35,472 bases of DNA from an uncultured Collinsella sp. (GTDB lineage: Bacteria; Actinomycetota; Coriobacteriia; Coriobacteriales; Coriobacteriaceae): positions 1 through 35,472 of the forward strand of contig CAMQJB010000021.1 in assembly GCA_947002045.1 (NCBI GenBank), read 5' to 3'. A program made the translations under genes and the position numbers. The notes under the pieces are model-generated. The model made no database searches, was not told where the DNA came from, and saw only the letters and a list, made by a program, of their open reading frames with translations. Of this stretch, positions 7,897-15,758 are shown one piece after another (positions within the stretch are counted from its first letter, which is position 1; every line of letters begins with the position of its first letter).

Positions 7897-7925
7897 TTGA
7901 GACAATAGTGAATTAGAGTTAGGCT
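7897..7925 (+). promoter_or_regulatory. Possible ppk promoter
   Basis: TTGAGA (7897-7902), a 17-base spacer and TAGGCT (7920-7925) resemble a sigma-70-type promoter. A 6-bp hairpin with a 3-base loop (7929-7943) would form at the start of the short leader, close to the ppk start. Confidence 0.4.
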
Positions 7926-7954
7926 ACCGTCCCCTGCGGGGACTGAACGGACAG

Positions 7955-10534
7955 ATGCATATGCCGAGCAAAATCGAAAAGAAACAAAAGGCCGCTAAGC
8001 TGCGCAAGCCGCCGCGCGACTTCTCGTACACGCAAAACCGAGAGCTTAGCTGGCTGCGCTTTGACAACCGCGTGCTTGACGAAGCCTTCGACGAGACCGT
8101 TCCGCTGTTCGAGCGTCTAAAGTTCGTGTCGATTTTCGAGTCTAACCTCGACGAGTTTCTCATGGTGCGTGTGGGCGGCCTGTCCGATCTTGCAGAGCTC
8201 AAAAAACAGCCTGTCGACAACAAGAGCAATATGACCGCCTCCGAACAGGTCGATGCTGTCATGGCAGAGCTGCCCGGGCTCCTTACCCGTTGGGAGTCCA
8301 TCTTTAAGAGCATCGAGGACAAGCTCGACGCTCTGGGCGTTCACCGCGCCCGCATCGATTCGCTTACGCCCGAGGAGCGCACCTTCGTAACCCGCTACTT
8401 CCAAGCCTACGTGTCGCCGGTCATCTCGCCGTTGGTCATTGACCCGCGCCATCCCTTCCCCAACCTGCGCAACGGCGCACTCTATCTGGCTTGTGGCCTG
8501 GACGGCGTCACCGACGAGGAGAGCCTGCTGGGCCTTATCGAGATTCCCACCTCGATGAACCGCGTGGTCGAGATCCCCTCGCCCACCGGCACCTACTCCT
8601 ACATCTTGCTCGAGGACGTCATCCTCGCCTGCCTGGACAGTTGCTTTGGCTCCTATAAGCCGCTGGACCGCGCGCTGATCCGCGTCACCCGCAATGCCGA
8701 TATCGACCCGGACGGCGAAGGCGTCGAGGAGGAAGAGGATTACCGCCAGCACATGAAGCGCATCCTCAAGAAGCGCCTGCGCCTGCAGCCGGTGGTGCTC
8801 GCCGTATCGGGCTCGCTCGAGAAGGCAACGCTCAAGACCATCCGCAAGGCGCTCGAGCTTTCTCGCCGCTCGGTCTTTACCTGCGATATCCCCCTTGACC
8901 TTGGCTACGTCTTTGGCATTGAGGGTAAGATTCCCGAGCACCTGCGCAATGAGCTCCTCTTTACGCCGTTTAAGCCGCAGCCCAATCCCACCATCGATAT
9001 GGCCCGCTCCATCCGCGAGCAGGTGCTGCAGCACGACAAGCTGCTCTTTTACCCTTACGAGGCAATGAACCCGTTCTTGGACCTGGTGCACGAAGCAGCC
9101 TATGACCCCGAGTGTATCTCGCTGCGCATCACGCTCTACCGCGTGGCAAAGCAGAGCCGTCTGTGCGAGTCGCTCATCGATGCTGCCGAAAACGGCAAAG
9201 AGGTCACGGTGCTCATGGAGCTTCGTGCCCGCTTTGACGAGCAAAACAACATCGAATGGGCCGAGCGCCTGGAAGAGGCCGGCTGCACCGTTATCTACGG
9301 CTCCGAGGGCTTTAAGTGCCACTCAAAGATCTGCCAGCTCACCTATCGCGAGGGCATGGCGCTTACCCGCCTGACGCTTTTGGGTACCGGCAACTTTAAC
9401 GAGAAGACGGCCAAGCTCTACAGCGACTTTATGCTCATGACCGCGCATCCCGGCATCGGCGAGGACGCCAACCTGTTCTTCCGCAACCTGTCGCTGGGCA
9501 ACCTGCGCGGCGACTACCGCTTCCTGGGCGTGGCTCCCGTGGGCCTCAAGCCGCTCATCATGCGCGGCCTGGACCGCGAGATTCAGCGCGCCCTTGTCGG
9601 CGAGCCCGCCCGCGTGTTCTTTAAGCTCAACTCGCTTACCGACCGCGAGGTCATCGACAAGATTGCCGAGGCATCGTGTGCCGGCGTGCGCGTGGACATG
9701 ATCATTCGCGGCATCTCGTGCCTCAAGCCCGGTGTTCCGGGCAAGACCGAGAACGTGCACGTGCGATCCATCGTCGGACGTTTTTTGGAGCATGCGCGCG
9801 TCTATGCCTTTGGCGTGGACTCGGACATGATCTACCTGAGCTCGGCAGACATGATGACGCGCAACACCGAGCACCGCGTGGAGATCGCCTTCCCCGTGCT
9901 CGACCCCACCTGCCGCGCCCTGGTGCACGAGTACATGGGCATGCAGCTGCGCGACAACGTGAAGGCACGCAGCCTGACGAGTGACGGCACCTGGGTTCCG
10001 GTGGAGCGCAAAGAGGACGAGAAACCCTTCAACTCGCAGGAAGCTCTGCTGGAGCGCGCGTATCGCAACGCCGAGGCCGCCGCGCAGCAGCGCGCACAGG
10101 AGAAGGAACGTGTGGCCGAAAAAGTTATCCAGGACGAGATTGAACATGGGGCGGCTGCCAAACCGGAAGCGGTTGCCGCTCTCCCGGTGAATGAGCCCGA
10201 GGCTGCCGCAGAGCCCGCCGTGGAGAAAGCGCCCGAGGCCGCTACTGCGACTCCGGAGCCCGCCGCCGAGGCAAAGCCCGCCCCTGCTCCTGAGCCGCAG
10301 CCGGCCACACCCAAGGTCCAAGAGGTCCAGGCGACCGTCATTGAGCCCAAGCCTGCACCTGCACCTCAGCCCGAGCCGCAGGTCACCAAGCCCGCACCCG
10401 AGACGAGCGCCCGTCGCGATAAGCCCGCCGGCAAGACCAAGGCCATCGAGCGCCATCGCCCCGGTCGCGTGCGCATAGGCCTGGGCCTGATCGGCCTGGG
10501 TCTTAAGACGCTCATTACCGGCAAGACGAAATAG
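7955..10534 (+). CDS. ppk1: Polyphosphate kinase 1 with long Ala/Pro-rich C-terminal extension
   Basis: An 859-residue PPK1, which reversibly polymerises ATP gamma-phosphate into polyphosphate. The N-terminal domain (NRELSWLRFDNRVLDEA, SNLDEFLMVRVGGL) is typical. The catalytic His456 sits in FKCHSKIC (E. coli His435), and the second conserved His613 in FLEHARVYAF (E. coli His592), followed by LSSADMMTRNTEHRVEIAFP. The enzyme normally ends near residue 690. Here about 170 more residues follow: a charged helical stretch, a long Ala/Pro/Glu-rich segment, and a basic glycine/leucine tail (GRVRIGLGLIGLGLKTLITG). The start is ATG 7955 or 7961; no strong ribosome site separates them. A terminator follows at once. 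The function of the extension is unknown. Confidence 0.95.
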   Translation: MHMPSKIEKKQKAAKLRKPPRDFSYTQNRELSWLRFDNRVLDEAFDETVPLFERLKFVSIFESNLDEFLMVRVGGLSDLAELKKQPVDNKSNMTASEQVDAVMAELPGLLTRWESIFKSIEDKLDALGVHRARIDSLTPEERTFVTRYFQAYVSPVISPLVIDPRHPFPNLRNGALYLACGLDGVTDEESLLGLIEIPTSMNRVVEIPSPTGTYSYILLEDVILACLDSCFGSYKPLDRALIRVTRNADIDPDGEGVEEEEDYRQHMKRILKKRLRLQPVVLAVSGSLEKATLKTIRKALELSRRSVFTCDIPLDLGYVFGIEGKIPEHLRNELLFTPFKPQPNPTIDMARSIREQVLQHDKLLFYPYEAMNPFLDLVHEAAYDPECISLRITLYRVAKQSRLCESLIDAAENGKEVTVLMELRARFDEQNNIEWAERLEEAGCTVIYGSEGFKCHSKICQLTYREGMALTRLTLLGTGNFNEKTAKLYSDFMLMTAHPGIGEDANLFFRNLSLGNLRGDYRFLGVAPVGLKPLIMRGLDREIQRALVGEPARVFFKLNSLTDREVIDKIAEASCAGVRVDMIIRGISCLKPGVPGKTENVHVRSIVGRFLEHARVYAFGVDSDMIYLSSADMMTRNTEHRVEIAFPVLDPTCRALVHEYMGMQLRDNVKARSLTSDGTWVPVERKEDEKPFNSQEALLERAYRNAEAAAQQRAQEKERVAEKVIQDEIEHGAAAKPEAVAALPVNEPEAAAEPAVEKAPEAATATPEPAAEAKPAPAPEPQPATPKVQEVQATVIEPKPAPAPQPEPQVTKPAPETSARRDKPAGKTKAIERHRPGRVRIGLGLIGLGLKTLITGKTK

Positions 10535-10544
10535 TCGTTTGTAG

Positions 10545-10588
10545 AAGCGCCCCGCATTTGAGGAAAGCCTCGGATGCGGGGCGCTTTT
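10545..10588 (+). terminator. Intrinsic terminator of ppk
   Basis: A 13-bp G+C-rich stem (10545-10557 with 10574-10586), a 16-base loop and a TTTT tail, 10 bases after the stop codon. Confidence 0.85.
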
Positions 10589-10634
10589 CCCTGCTACCAT
10601 GGTGCGAATAACAACGCGAATGACAGGCAGGAAT

Positions 10635-11948
10635 ATGAAGCTCACTATAGAATCGATGACCTACGGCGCCGACGGGCTGGCGCACGCCGACAACGGCAAG
10701 GCCGTCTTTGTGCAGGGCGCCGTGGCAGGCGACACCGTCGAGGCCGAGGTCGTACAGGACGGCAAGTCGTTCATGCGTGCCCGCACCACCGAGATTCTGG
10801 AGCCAAGCCCCGATCGCATTCAGCCTCCCTGCCCCTTCGTGGGCATCTGCGGCGGCTGCTCGTGGGGCAATCTCTCACGCACGGCACAGCTCGCCGCCAA
10901 GGAGCAAAACCTGCGCTCCACGCTCGAGCGCATCGGCAAGTTCGCTCCTGAGCAGGTCGATGAGTTGGTACAGCCCATCTGCCACACCAAGGACGACTGG
11001 GGCTACCGCAATAAAATCGAGCTCGAACCGACCGTCGTCAACGGTCGCGTGCGTCTTGGCATGCACGGTGTCGACCCCAGCAAAATCGTGACCGTCGATA
11101 CGTGCCCGCTGTTCGACAAGCGCTTCCCGAAGGCGCTCAAATCGGTCGTCGGCGCACTCAACTATCTAAGCGGCAGCCATGACTTGGGGCTCGAACGCGT
11201 GGGCATTCGCGCATCACGCCGCACCAAGGCACTCGAGGTCGCACTCTGGACGCCCACAGGCTCTTTTCCGCGCTCGCAGGTCTCCCGCGTGCTGGCGGAC
11301 GCCGCTCACCCCACGAGCATCGTGCGCGTGATGAGCAAGGGCGAAAAGAAGGCCCGCCGTGTCTCCAAGGTCGAAATGCTCGCCGGAGAGGGCTCATGGA
11401 CCGAGAATATCGCCGAGGGTCAGATGCGCTTGTCTGCCCCGTCTTTTTTCCAGGTCAACACCAAGGGTGCCGAGATTTTGATCGAGCTTGTCATGGAAGC
11501 ACTCGACCCGAAGGAAGACGAGCTTGCCGTGGACCTGTACTGTGGTGCCGGCACCTTTACCCTGCCGCTCGCCCGCCGCTGCGACTTTGTCGCCGCCGTC
11601 GAGGCCTACGGCCCCGCCGTGCGCGACCTGCGCCGTAACCTGGAGATCAACAAGCTTGATAACGTCGACGTCATTGGCGGAGACGCGGTGCGCGAGTTCC
11701 CCGACCAGGATGCCGACGTCTTGGTGGTCGACCCGCCACGCGCAGGCCTCGCCCCCGAGGCGATCGACCTTATCGCCAGCACGAGTGCTCGCGATGTCGC
11801 CTACGTGAGCTGCGACCCGGCCACCCTGGCGCGCGATCTCAAACGCTTTGTCGAAGAAGGCACCTTCTTCCCCGTAAAGATCACGCCAGTCGACCTGTTC
11901 CCACAAACCTTCCACTGCGAGACCGTCGTCCACCTTAGGCGCAACTAG
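10635..11948 (+). CDS. rlmD: 23S rRNA (uracil-C5)-methyltransferase, RlmD/RumA family
   Basis: A 437-residue SAM-dependent RNA m5U methyltransferase of the TrmA/RumA family. Order of domains: N-terminal TRAM-like RNA-binding domain (about 1-58); four cysteines for a [4Fe-4S] cluster (Cys66, Cys72, Cys75, with CPFVGICGGC spacing, and Cys157); a central domain; then the Rossmann methyltransferase with DLYCGAGTFTLPLA, VVDPPRAGL and the nucleophile Cys393 in YVSCDPATLARDL. Both length and cysteine spacing fit RlmD, which targets U1939 in E. coli, but RlmC/RlmCD-type specificity cannot be excluded. An in-frame ATG occurs at 10599, yet the CAGGAA site precedes the ATG at 10635 and the family begins there. 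Confidence 0.88.
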   Translation: MKLTIESMTYGADGLAHADNGKAVFVQGAVAGDTVEAEVVQDGKSFMRARTTEILEPSPDRIQPPCPFVGICGGCSWGNLSRTAQLAAKEQNLRSTLERIGKFAPEQVDELVQPICHTKDDWGYRNKIELEPTVVNGRVRLGMHGVDPSKIVTVDTCPLFDKRFPKALKSVVGALNYLSGSHDLGLERVGIRASRRTKALEVALWTPTGSFPRSQVSRVLADAAHPTSIVRVMSKGEKKARRVSKVEMLAGEGSWTENIAEGQMRLSAPSFFQVNTKGAEILIELVMEALDPKEDELAVDLYCGAGTFTLPLARRCDFVAAVEAYGPAVRDLRRNLEINKLDNVDVIGGDAVREFPDQDADVLVVDPPRAGLAPEAIDLIASTSARDVAYVSCDPATLARDLKRFVEEGTFFPVKITPVDLFPQTFHCETVVHLRRN

Positions 11949-11962
11949 ACTGTTTGCCCAAG

Positions 11963-12066
11963 GCCACGCCCGATGATTTTTCTGGGACGGGGATTAAATA
12001 ATCAATTTGTACCAAATGATTATTTAGTCCCCGTCCCTTTTTAAACATTGGGAAATCGAGCGTGGC
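11963..12066 (+). terminator. rlmD terminator at the centre of a degenerate palindrome
   Basis: The core is a 21-bp stem with one G-U pair (11984-12004 with 12017-12037) and five T (12038-12042), a strong intrinsic terminator. Outside it, 11963-11974 and 12055-12066 are inverted copies with one mismatch in 12, separated from the core by unequal spacers. This is the same layout as the larger elements at 14363, 14539 and 18181. Confidence 0.75.
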
Positions 12067-12127
12067 AAGCGCATGTCTTCGGGGTATAAGACGGCTAATT
12101 GTATGCCGCCTTACGAAAGGAACCCTC

Positions 12128-12670
12128 ATGCCCAGCGTTGCCGTTCTCGCCGCCGATGGCTTTGAAACGATTGAATGCCTGACCATGGTCGACGTCATGC
12201 GTCGCGGCGGCGTGCGCGCCACGCTCGTCTCGATCATGCCCACGCGCGAGGTCGTGAGCTCGCTGCAGATTCCCGTAACCTGCGATGCGCTCTTTGACGA
12301 AATCAACTTTGACGAGTACGACTGCGTCGTGCTGCCCGGCGGCCTGCCCGGAGCCACCAACCTGCGCGCCGACCAGCGCGTCTGCGACGTAGTCTGCGAT
12401 TTCGCCGCGACCAAGCACGTTGCCGCAATCTGCGCCGCCCCGTTTATCCTAGGCGAGCTTGGTCTACTCGAGGGACGCCGCGCCACGTGCTTCCCCGGCT
12501 TTGAGAAGAGCTTCCCCGAGGGCACCTATACCGGCGAGAAGGTCACGCAAGACGGCAATATCATCACTGCCAGCGGCATGGCACAGTCACTCCCCTTTGC
12601 CTTGGAGCTGCTGCGCACGCTCGCCGGCGAAAAGGCCGTCGAGAAGGTCGCCGAGGGTATCCAACTATGA
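12128..12670 (+). CDS. DJ-1/PfpI family protein (YajL/ThiJ-like)
   Basis: A 180-residue class I glutamine amidotransferase-like protein of the DJ-1/PfpI superfamily. The nucleophile-elbow Cys102 is in AAICAAPFIL, and the conserved acidic partner Glu13 is in ADGFETIE. Members act as protein/nucleotide deglycases, chaperones or redox sensors; which applies here is unknown. The longer frame from 12062 lacks a ribosome site, whereas GAAAGGA lies seven bases before ATG 12128. Its stop codon overlaps the maf start by four bases (ATGA), so the two are translationally coupled, consistent with a joint house-cleaning role (my inference). Confidence 0.85.
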   Translation: MPSVAVLAADGFETIECLTMVDVMRRGGVRATLVSIMPTREVVSSLQIPVTCDALFDEINFDEYDCVVLPGGLPGATNLRADQRVCDVVCDFAATKHVAAICAAPFILGELGLLEGRRATCFPGFEKSFPEGTYTGEKVTQDGNIITASGMAQSLPFALELLRTLAGEKAVEKVAEGIQL

Positions 12671-13248
12671 TTTTGGCTTCGCAATCGCCGCGCCGCATAG
12701 AGCTGATGCGCGAGGCGGGCTATAACATTCGCGTAATTCCCGCAGACATCGATGAAACGCCTTTTGATGGCGAAGCTCCGCTTACGCTCGTCGAGCGCTT
12801 GGCGCGTGCCAAAGCTGCTGCCGTCGCGGCCGAGCATGCCGAGCCCAACGAACTGACCGTCGCGGCCGATACTATTGTCACCTTTGACGGCCAAATATTG
12901 GGTAAGCCGGCAAACGAGGACGAGGCGCGCACCATGCTCCGCGAGCTTTCGGGTCGCACTCACCAGGTGGCGACCGGCGCCTGCATCGTTAAAGCCGGCG
13001 ACGCTACAGCTCCGCATGCTGCCGAGAGCCTGTCGTTTGTCGATGTGACCGACGTGACGTTCTATGAGCTTACCGAGGAGCAAATCGAGCGCTATGTTGC
13101 CTCCGGCGAACCCATGGACAAGGCCGGAGCCTACGGCATCCAGGGCACAGGCGGCCGCATGCTCGTGCACGACATTTCGGGTGACTTCTACAACGTGGTG
13201 GGCTTGCCCATCGCCCGCGTCGCACGCGCGATTCAAAAACTCTCGTAA
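12667..13248 (+). CDS. maf: Maf-like nucleoside triphosphate pyrophosphatase
   Basis: A 193-residue Maf/HAM1-fold protein that hydrolyses dTTP/UTP or modified nucleotides to monophosphates, removing non-canonical bases. The hallmark SQSPRR motif is at residues 5-10, AADTIV holds the catalytic Asp in mid-protein, and DKAGAYGIQG is the C-terminal signature. It overlaps the preceding gene by four bases. The dTTP/UTP class versus the m7GTP (YceF) class cannot be settled by eye. Confidence 0.9.
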   Translation: MILASQSPRRIELMREAGYNIRVIPADIDETPFDGEAPLTLVERLARAKAAAVAAEHAEPNELTVAADTIVTFDGQILGKPANEDEARTMLRELSGRTHQVATGACIVKAGDATAPHAAESLSFVDVTDVTFYELTEEQIERYVASGEPMDKAGAYGIQGTGGRMLVHDISGDFYNVVGLPIARVARAIQKLS

Positions 13249-13256
13249 TTGCATCT

Positions 13257-13279
13257 GGCGCTGGGTATCCCCCAGCGCC
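13257..13279 (+). terminator. Hairpin after maf
   Basis: A perfect 9-bp stem (13257-13265 with 13271-13279) eight bases after the maf stop, followed by TACAATTTTG. It may be a weak terminator. A second small hairpin near 13308-13325 lies in the leader of the next gene. Confidence 0.5.
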
Positions 13280-13348
13280 TACAATTTTGCCGTACCGTAC
13301 GGATCCCGACCGGGCATAAGGCCCGGCGGAAAACCGATAGGAGAAAAT

Positions 13349-14350
13349 ATGGACACACTGCTCGAAGCCATCGATGTTTGCAACGTCGATGGCTTTTGCT
13401 TTGGCAACTATACGGACGAGGAGGCTGGCACCGGCTGCACCGTAATCGTGGCGCCCGAGGGTGCCACCGGTGGCGTTGACGTACGCGGTGGCGCTCCCGC
13501 TTCGCGCGAGACCGACCTGCTGCGCCCCGAAAACACCGTCGATAAGGTCCACGCCGTCTGCCTTTCGGGCGGATCGGCCTTTGGCCTCGAAGCCGCAAGC
13601 GGCGTCGCCCGCGAGCTTGAGAGCCGCGGCATCGGCTTGCCCGTCGGTCCCACGCAGGTGCCTATCGTGTGCTCCAGTTGCATCTTCGACCTCGCCTTTG
13701 GCGACCCCACCGTGCGCCCCGACATTGAGGCCGGTATCGCCGCCGTGCGCGAGGCGCTCGACCACACCCCTGCCTCGCTCGAGCAGGGCAATGTGGGTGC
13801 CGGCACCGGCGCCACCGTAGGCAAACTCATGGGACCTGCCACCTGCATGAAGGCCGGCCTCGGAGCTGCTGCCGTGGCACTCGGCCCCGTCAAGGTGGGC
13901 GCCGTGGTCTCGGTCAACGCCTGCGGCAACGTCGTCGACCCGACCACTGGCGAATGGGTGGCGGGCATGCGCGCCGCGGCCGATAGCGACCAGATCGTCG
14001 ACATGGAGCTCGCCGCCTTTGCCGCCGCCGGATCTATGCAGATGCCGCTCGATCGCACCAACACCACCATCAGCTGCATCGTCACCAATGTGGAGCTCAC
14101 TAAGGCCCAGGCCACCAAGGTGTCCCAAATGGCCGCAGACGCCTATGCGCACGCCATCCGCCCCACGCACACCACCAACGACGGCGACACCATCTACACC
14201 CTCGCCAGCGGCAAGTTGGGCGCCCAGGCTAGCGCCGCCGTTCCCCTAGACCTGCTGGGCATGCTCGCCGTAAGGGCCCTACAGACCGCCATCGTAAACG
14301 GAGCCAAAAGCGCCAAAACCTCCCACGGCATCCCCGGCGCCGCGAAGTAA
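13349..14350 (+). CDS. P1 family (S58, DmpA/NylC-like) self-processing peptidase or amidohydrolase
   Basis: A 333-residue member of the P1/DmpA family, N-terminal-nucleophile-type hydrolases that cleave themselves into alpha and beta chains. The expected autoprocessing site is Asn238-Thr239 in RTNTTISCIVTN, matching the Asn-Thr scissile bond of nylon hydrolase NylC rather than the Gly-Ser of DmpA; Thr239 would become the nucleophile. CLSGGSAFGLEAA and GNVGAGTGATVGK are conserved glycine-rich family segments. The start at 13349 follows AGGAG by five bases; the longer frame from 13064 runs back through maf and is not real. No signal peptide, so probably cytoplasmic. Natural substrate unknown (aminopeptidase on D- or beta-residues, or cyclic amide hydrolase). 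Confidence 0.88.
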   Translation: MDTLLEAIDVCNVDGFCFGNYTDEEAGTGCTVIVAPEGATGGVDVRGGAPASRETDLLRPENTVDKVHAVCLSGGSAFGLEAASGVARELESRGIGLPVGPTQVPIVCSSCIFDLAFGDPTVRPDIEAGIAAVREALDHTPASLEQGNVGAGTGATVGKLMGPATCMKAGLGAAAVALGPVKVGAVVSVNACGNVVDPTTGEWVAGMRAAADSDQIVDMELAAFAAAGSMQMPLDRTNTTISCIVTNVELTKAQATKVSQMAADAYAHAIRPTHTTNDGDTIYTLASGKLGAQASAAVPLDLLGMLAVRALQTAIVNGAKSAKTSHGIPGAAK

Positions 14351-14362
14351 TCTCACTCGACC

Positions 14363-14491
14363 GTCGGTCGGAGGCGGGCGGGCATTACGTTTGCTGCTCT
14401 ACAGTCCTATGCAAGACGAAGGCCACATTAAGTGGCCTTCTTTGCATGCGGAACTCGCGACAAACGTAATGCCCGCCCGTCTCCGACCGAC
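14363..14491. repeat. Terminator-centred degenerate palindrome E1
   Basis: Outer arms of 31 bases (14363-14393 and 14461-14491) are inverted copies with one mismatch. The inner terminator stem is 14418-14426/14432-14440 (9 bp, loop ATTAA), extended by 14409-14414/14442-14447. The spacers also align as inverted copies with indels. It lies between two convergent genes and probably terminates both. No target duplication or coding sequence. Confidence 0.75.
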
Positions 14492-14538
14492 TTCCAACCT
14501 AATTCTTTTCAGCCCAGGCCCCTGTGTACCGCGCGTCT

Positions 14539-14747
14539 AAGATCTTCAAAATTCAGCTGCCTGACAATCGATTCTTATAGCAGAGGTCCCTTGGCCTTTA
14601 GTTTGATACAAGTTCCGCACGAGCCGGAAAGCACTTAATGTGCTTTCCGTGCGAGCAGGACTGTTCGCAGTAGCAAACTAAAGGCCAAGGGGCCCAGTCA
14701 ACCTATCAGCAGCGATTGTTCAGCAACTAGTTGAATTTGAAGATCTT
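14539..14747. repeat. Terminator-centred inverted duplication E2, overlapping the glycosyltransferase 3' end
   Basis: The left arm (14539-14609) and right arm (14670-14747) align as inverted copies along nearly their whole length with a few indels. The best block, 14585-14605 with 14674-14694, has one mismatch in 21. The inner stem is 14625-14634/14640-14649 (10 bp, loop TTAAT). The right arm includes the final six codons and stop of the glycosyltransferase; the left arm is a decayed copy of them. Similarity may reach 14527 and 14762. Confidence 0.75.
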
Positions 14748-15758
14748 TGAGGCAAGACGGTATAAGCCAAGCGTGGTTTTGTCACCAGCCCGACCGCGCA
14801 GGTTGGTGAAGAAGCCGACCACACCGTAGCGTGCACGACGATACATACGCTCGTCATAGGCCTTTAAATCACTCCACAACGTCTTCAGGCGCTCGTCGGC
14901 ACAATCCTCGTCGGAAAGCTTAGTAAGCACCGAGCAGATTGCCATCATCATGGTGAAATAGCCCATCATGTAGGAGCGCAGACGCGACGACTCGACATCG
15001 CTGTACAGGTGGAACGACTCCATCATGATGCGCGTCACGCGGAACTGCTGGTCCAGACGCTTGACCATCGTGGCCTCGTTGACGCTTTGGCCCTCACGGC
15101 CGATAAAGTAGCGATAGAGGTCGATGTCGGCGTAGTACATGGTCTTGCAGCGCGGTAGCGGCACGTAGGCGTAGATGTTGTCTACATAGAACGTGTGCGG
15201 CGGCATAGGCAGATTGGACGCGCGCAGCACATCCGTGCGATAGCACAGGCTGTGCATAAGCAGATTCTGGTCCAGACGGAAATGGCCAATCTGGTCCCAG
15301 GTAAAGATCTTTTTTCGCGGCAGGGCAAACTTGTAGCCAATAGCGGTGTGCGTACCCTCGTAAACCTTCTCGTACACATAGTTCGAGATAAAGAGGTCGA
15401 CGCGCTGGTCGCGCTCCTCAAAACCGCGCAGGATCGAAAGCATGGTCGACAGGGCCGCACCATCGAGCCAGTCGTCCGAGTCGACGACCTTGTAGTAGGT
15501 GCCCTGTGCCTCGCGCAAGCCCGAAAGGACGGCAATGCCGTGGCCGCCGTTCTCCTGATGCACCGCGCGAATGATGCCGGGATAACGTGTCTCCCACTCG
15601 TCGGCCTTAGCCGCCGTCTCGTCCTTGGATCCGTCATCGACGATGATGATCTCGATATCGGTGGCGTAATTGCTCCCCTCCAGAATGGAGGTGATGCAAT
15701 GGTCCATGTCCTTGGCGGCGTTATACGAGGGAATACCGAATGATATGACTTTATGCAT
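14727..15758 (-). CDS. GT2-family glycosyltransferase
   Basis: A 343-residue GT-A fold family 2 glycosyltransferase. SFGIPSYN at the N-terminus, DDGSKDET (residues 41-48) for nucleotide binding, and DSDD (93-96) as the metal-binding DXD-type motif followed by W97. The C-terminal half is helical and basic with no long membrane segment, so it is cytoplasmic or peripheral. Its ATG (15758) lies inside the end of glf: the two overlap by 8 bases with no separate ribosome site, indicating coupled translation. Use of UDP-galactofuranose as donor is therefore a reasonable inference, for a surface polysaccharide or glycolipid. An upstream in-frame ATG (15776) is less likely. Its 3' end takes part in inverted duplication E2. 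Confidence 0.85.
   Translation of the reverse strand: MHKVISFGIPSYNAAKDMDHCITSILEGSNYATDIEIIIVDDGSKDETAAKADEWETRYPGIIRAVHQENGGHGIAVLSGLREAQGTYYKVVDSDDWLDGAALSTMLSILRGFEERDQRVDLFISNYVYEKVYEGTHTAIGYKFALPRKKIFTWDQIGHFRLDQNLLMHSLCYRTDVLRASNLPMPPHTFYVDNIYAYVPLPRCKTMYYADIDLYRYFIGREGQSVNEATMVKRLDQQFRVTRIMMESFHLYSDVESSRLRSYMMGYFTMMMAICSVLTKLSDEDCADERLKTLWSDLKAYDERMYRRARYGVVGFFTNLRGRAGDKTTLGLYRLASKIFKFN

Noticed and set aside
12062..12127. Extended N-terminus of the DJ-1 protein
   Set aside because: No ribosome site there, and the family begins at the ATG at 12128.
14363..14694. E1/E2 as a CRISPR array or retron RNA
   Set aside because: No regularly spaced direct repeats, no cas genes and no reverse transcriptase nearby.
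14539..14747. E2 as a fold-back chimera from amplification
   Set aside because: The arms have diverged by substitutions and indels; an amplification chimera would be identical.
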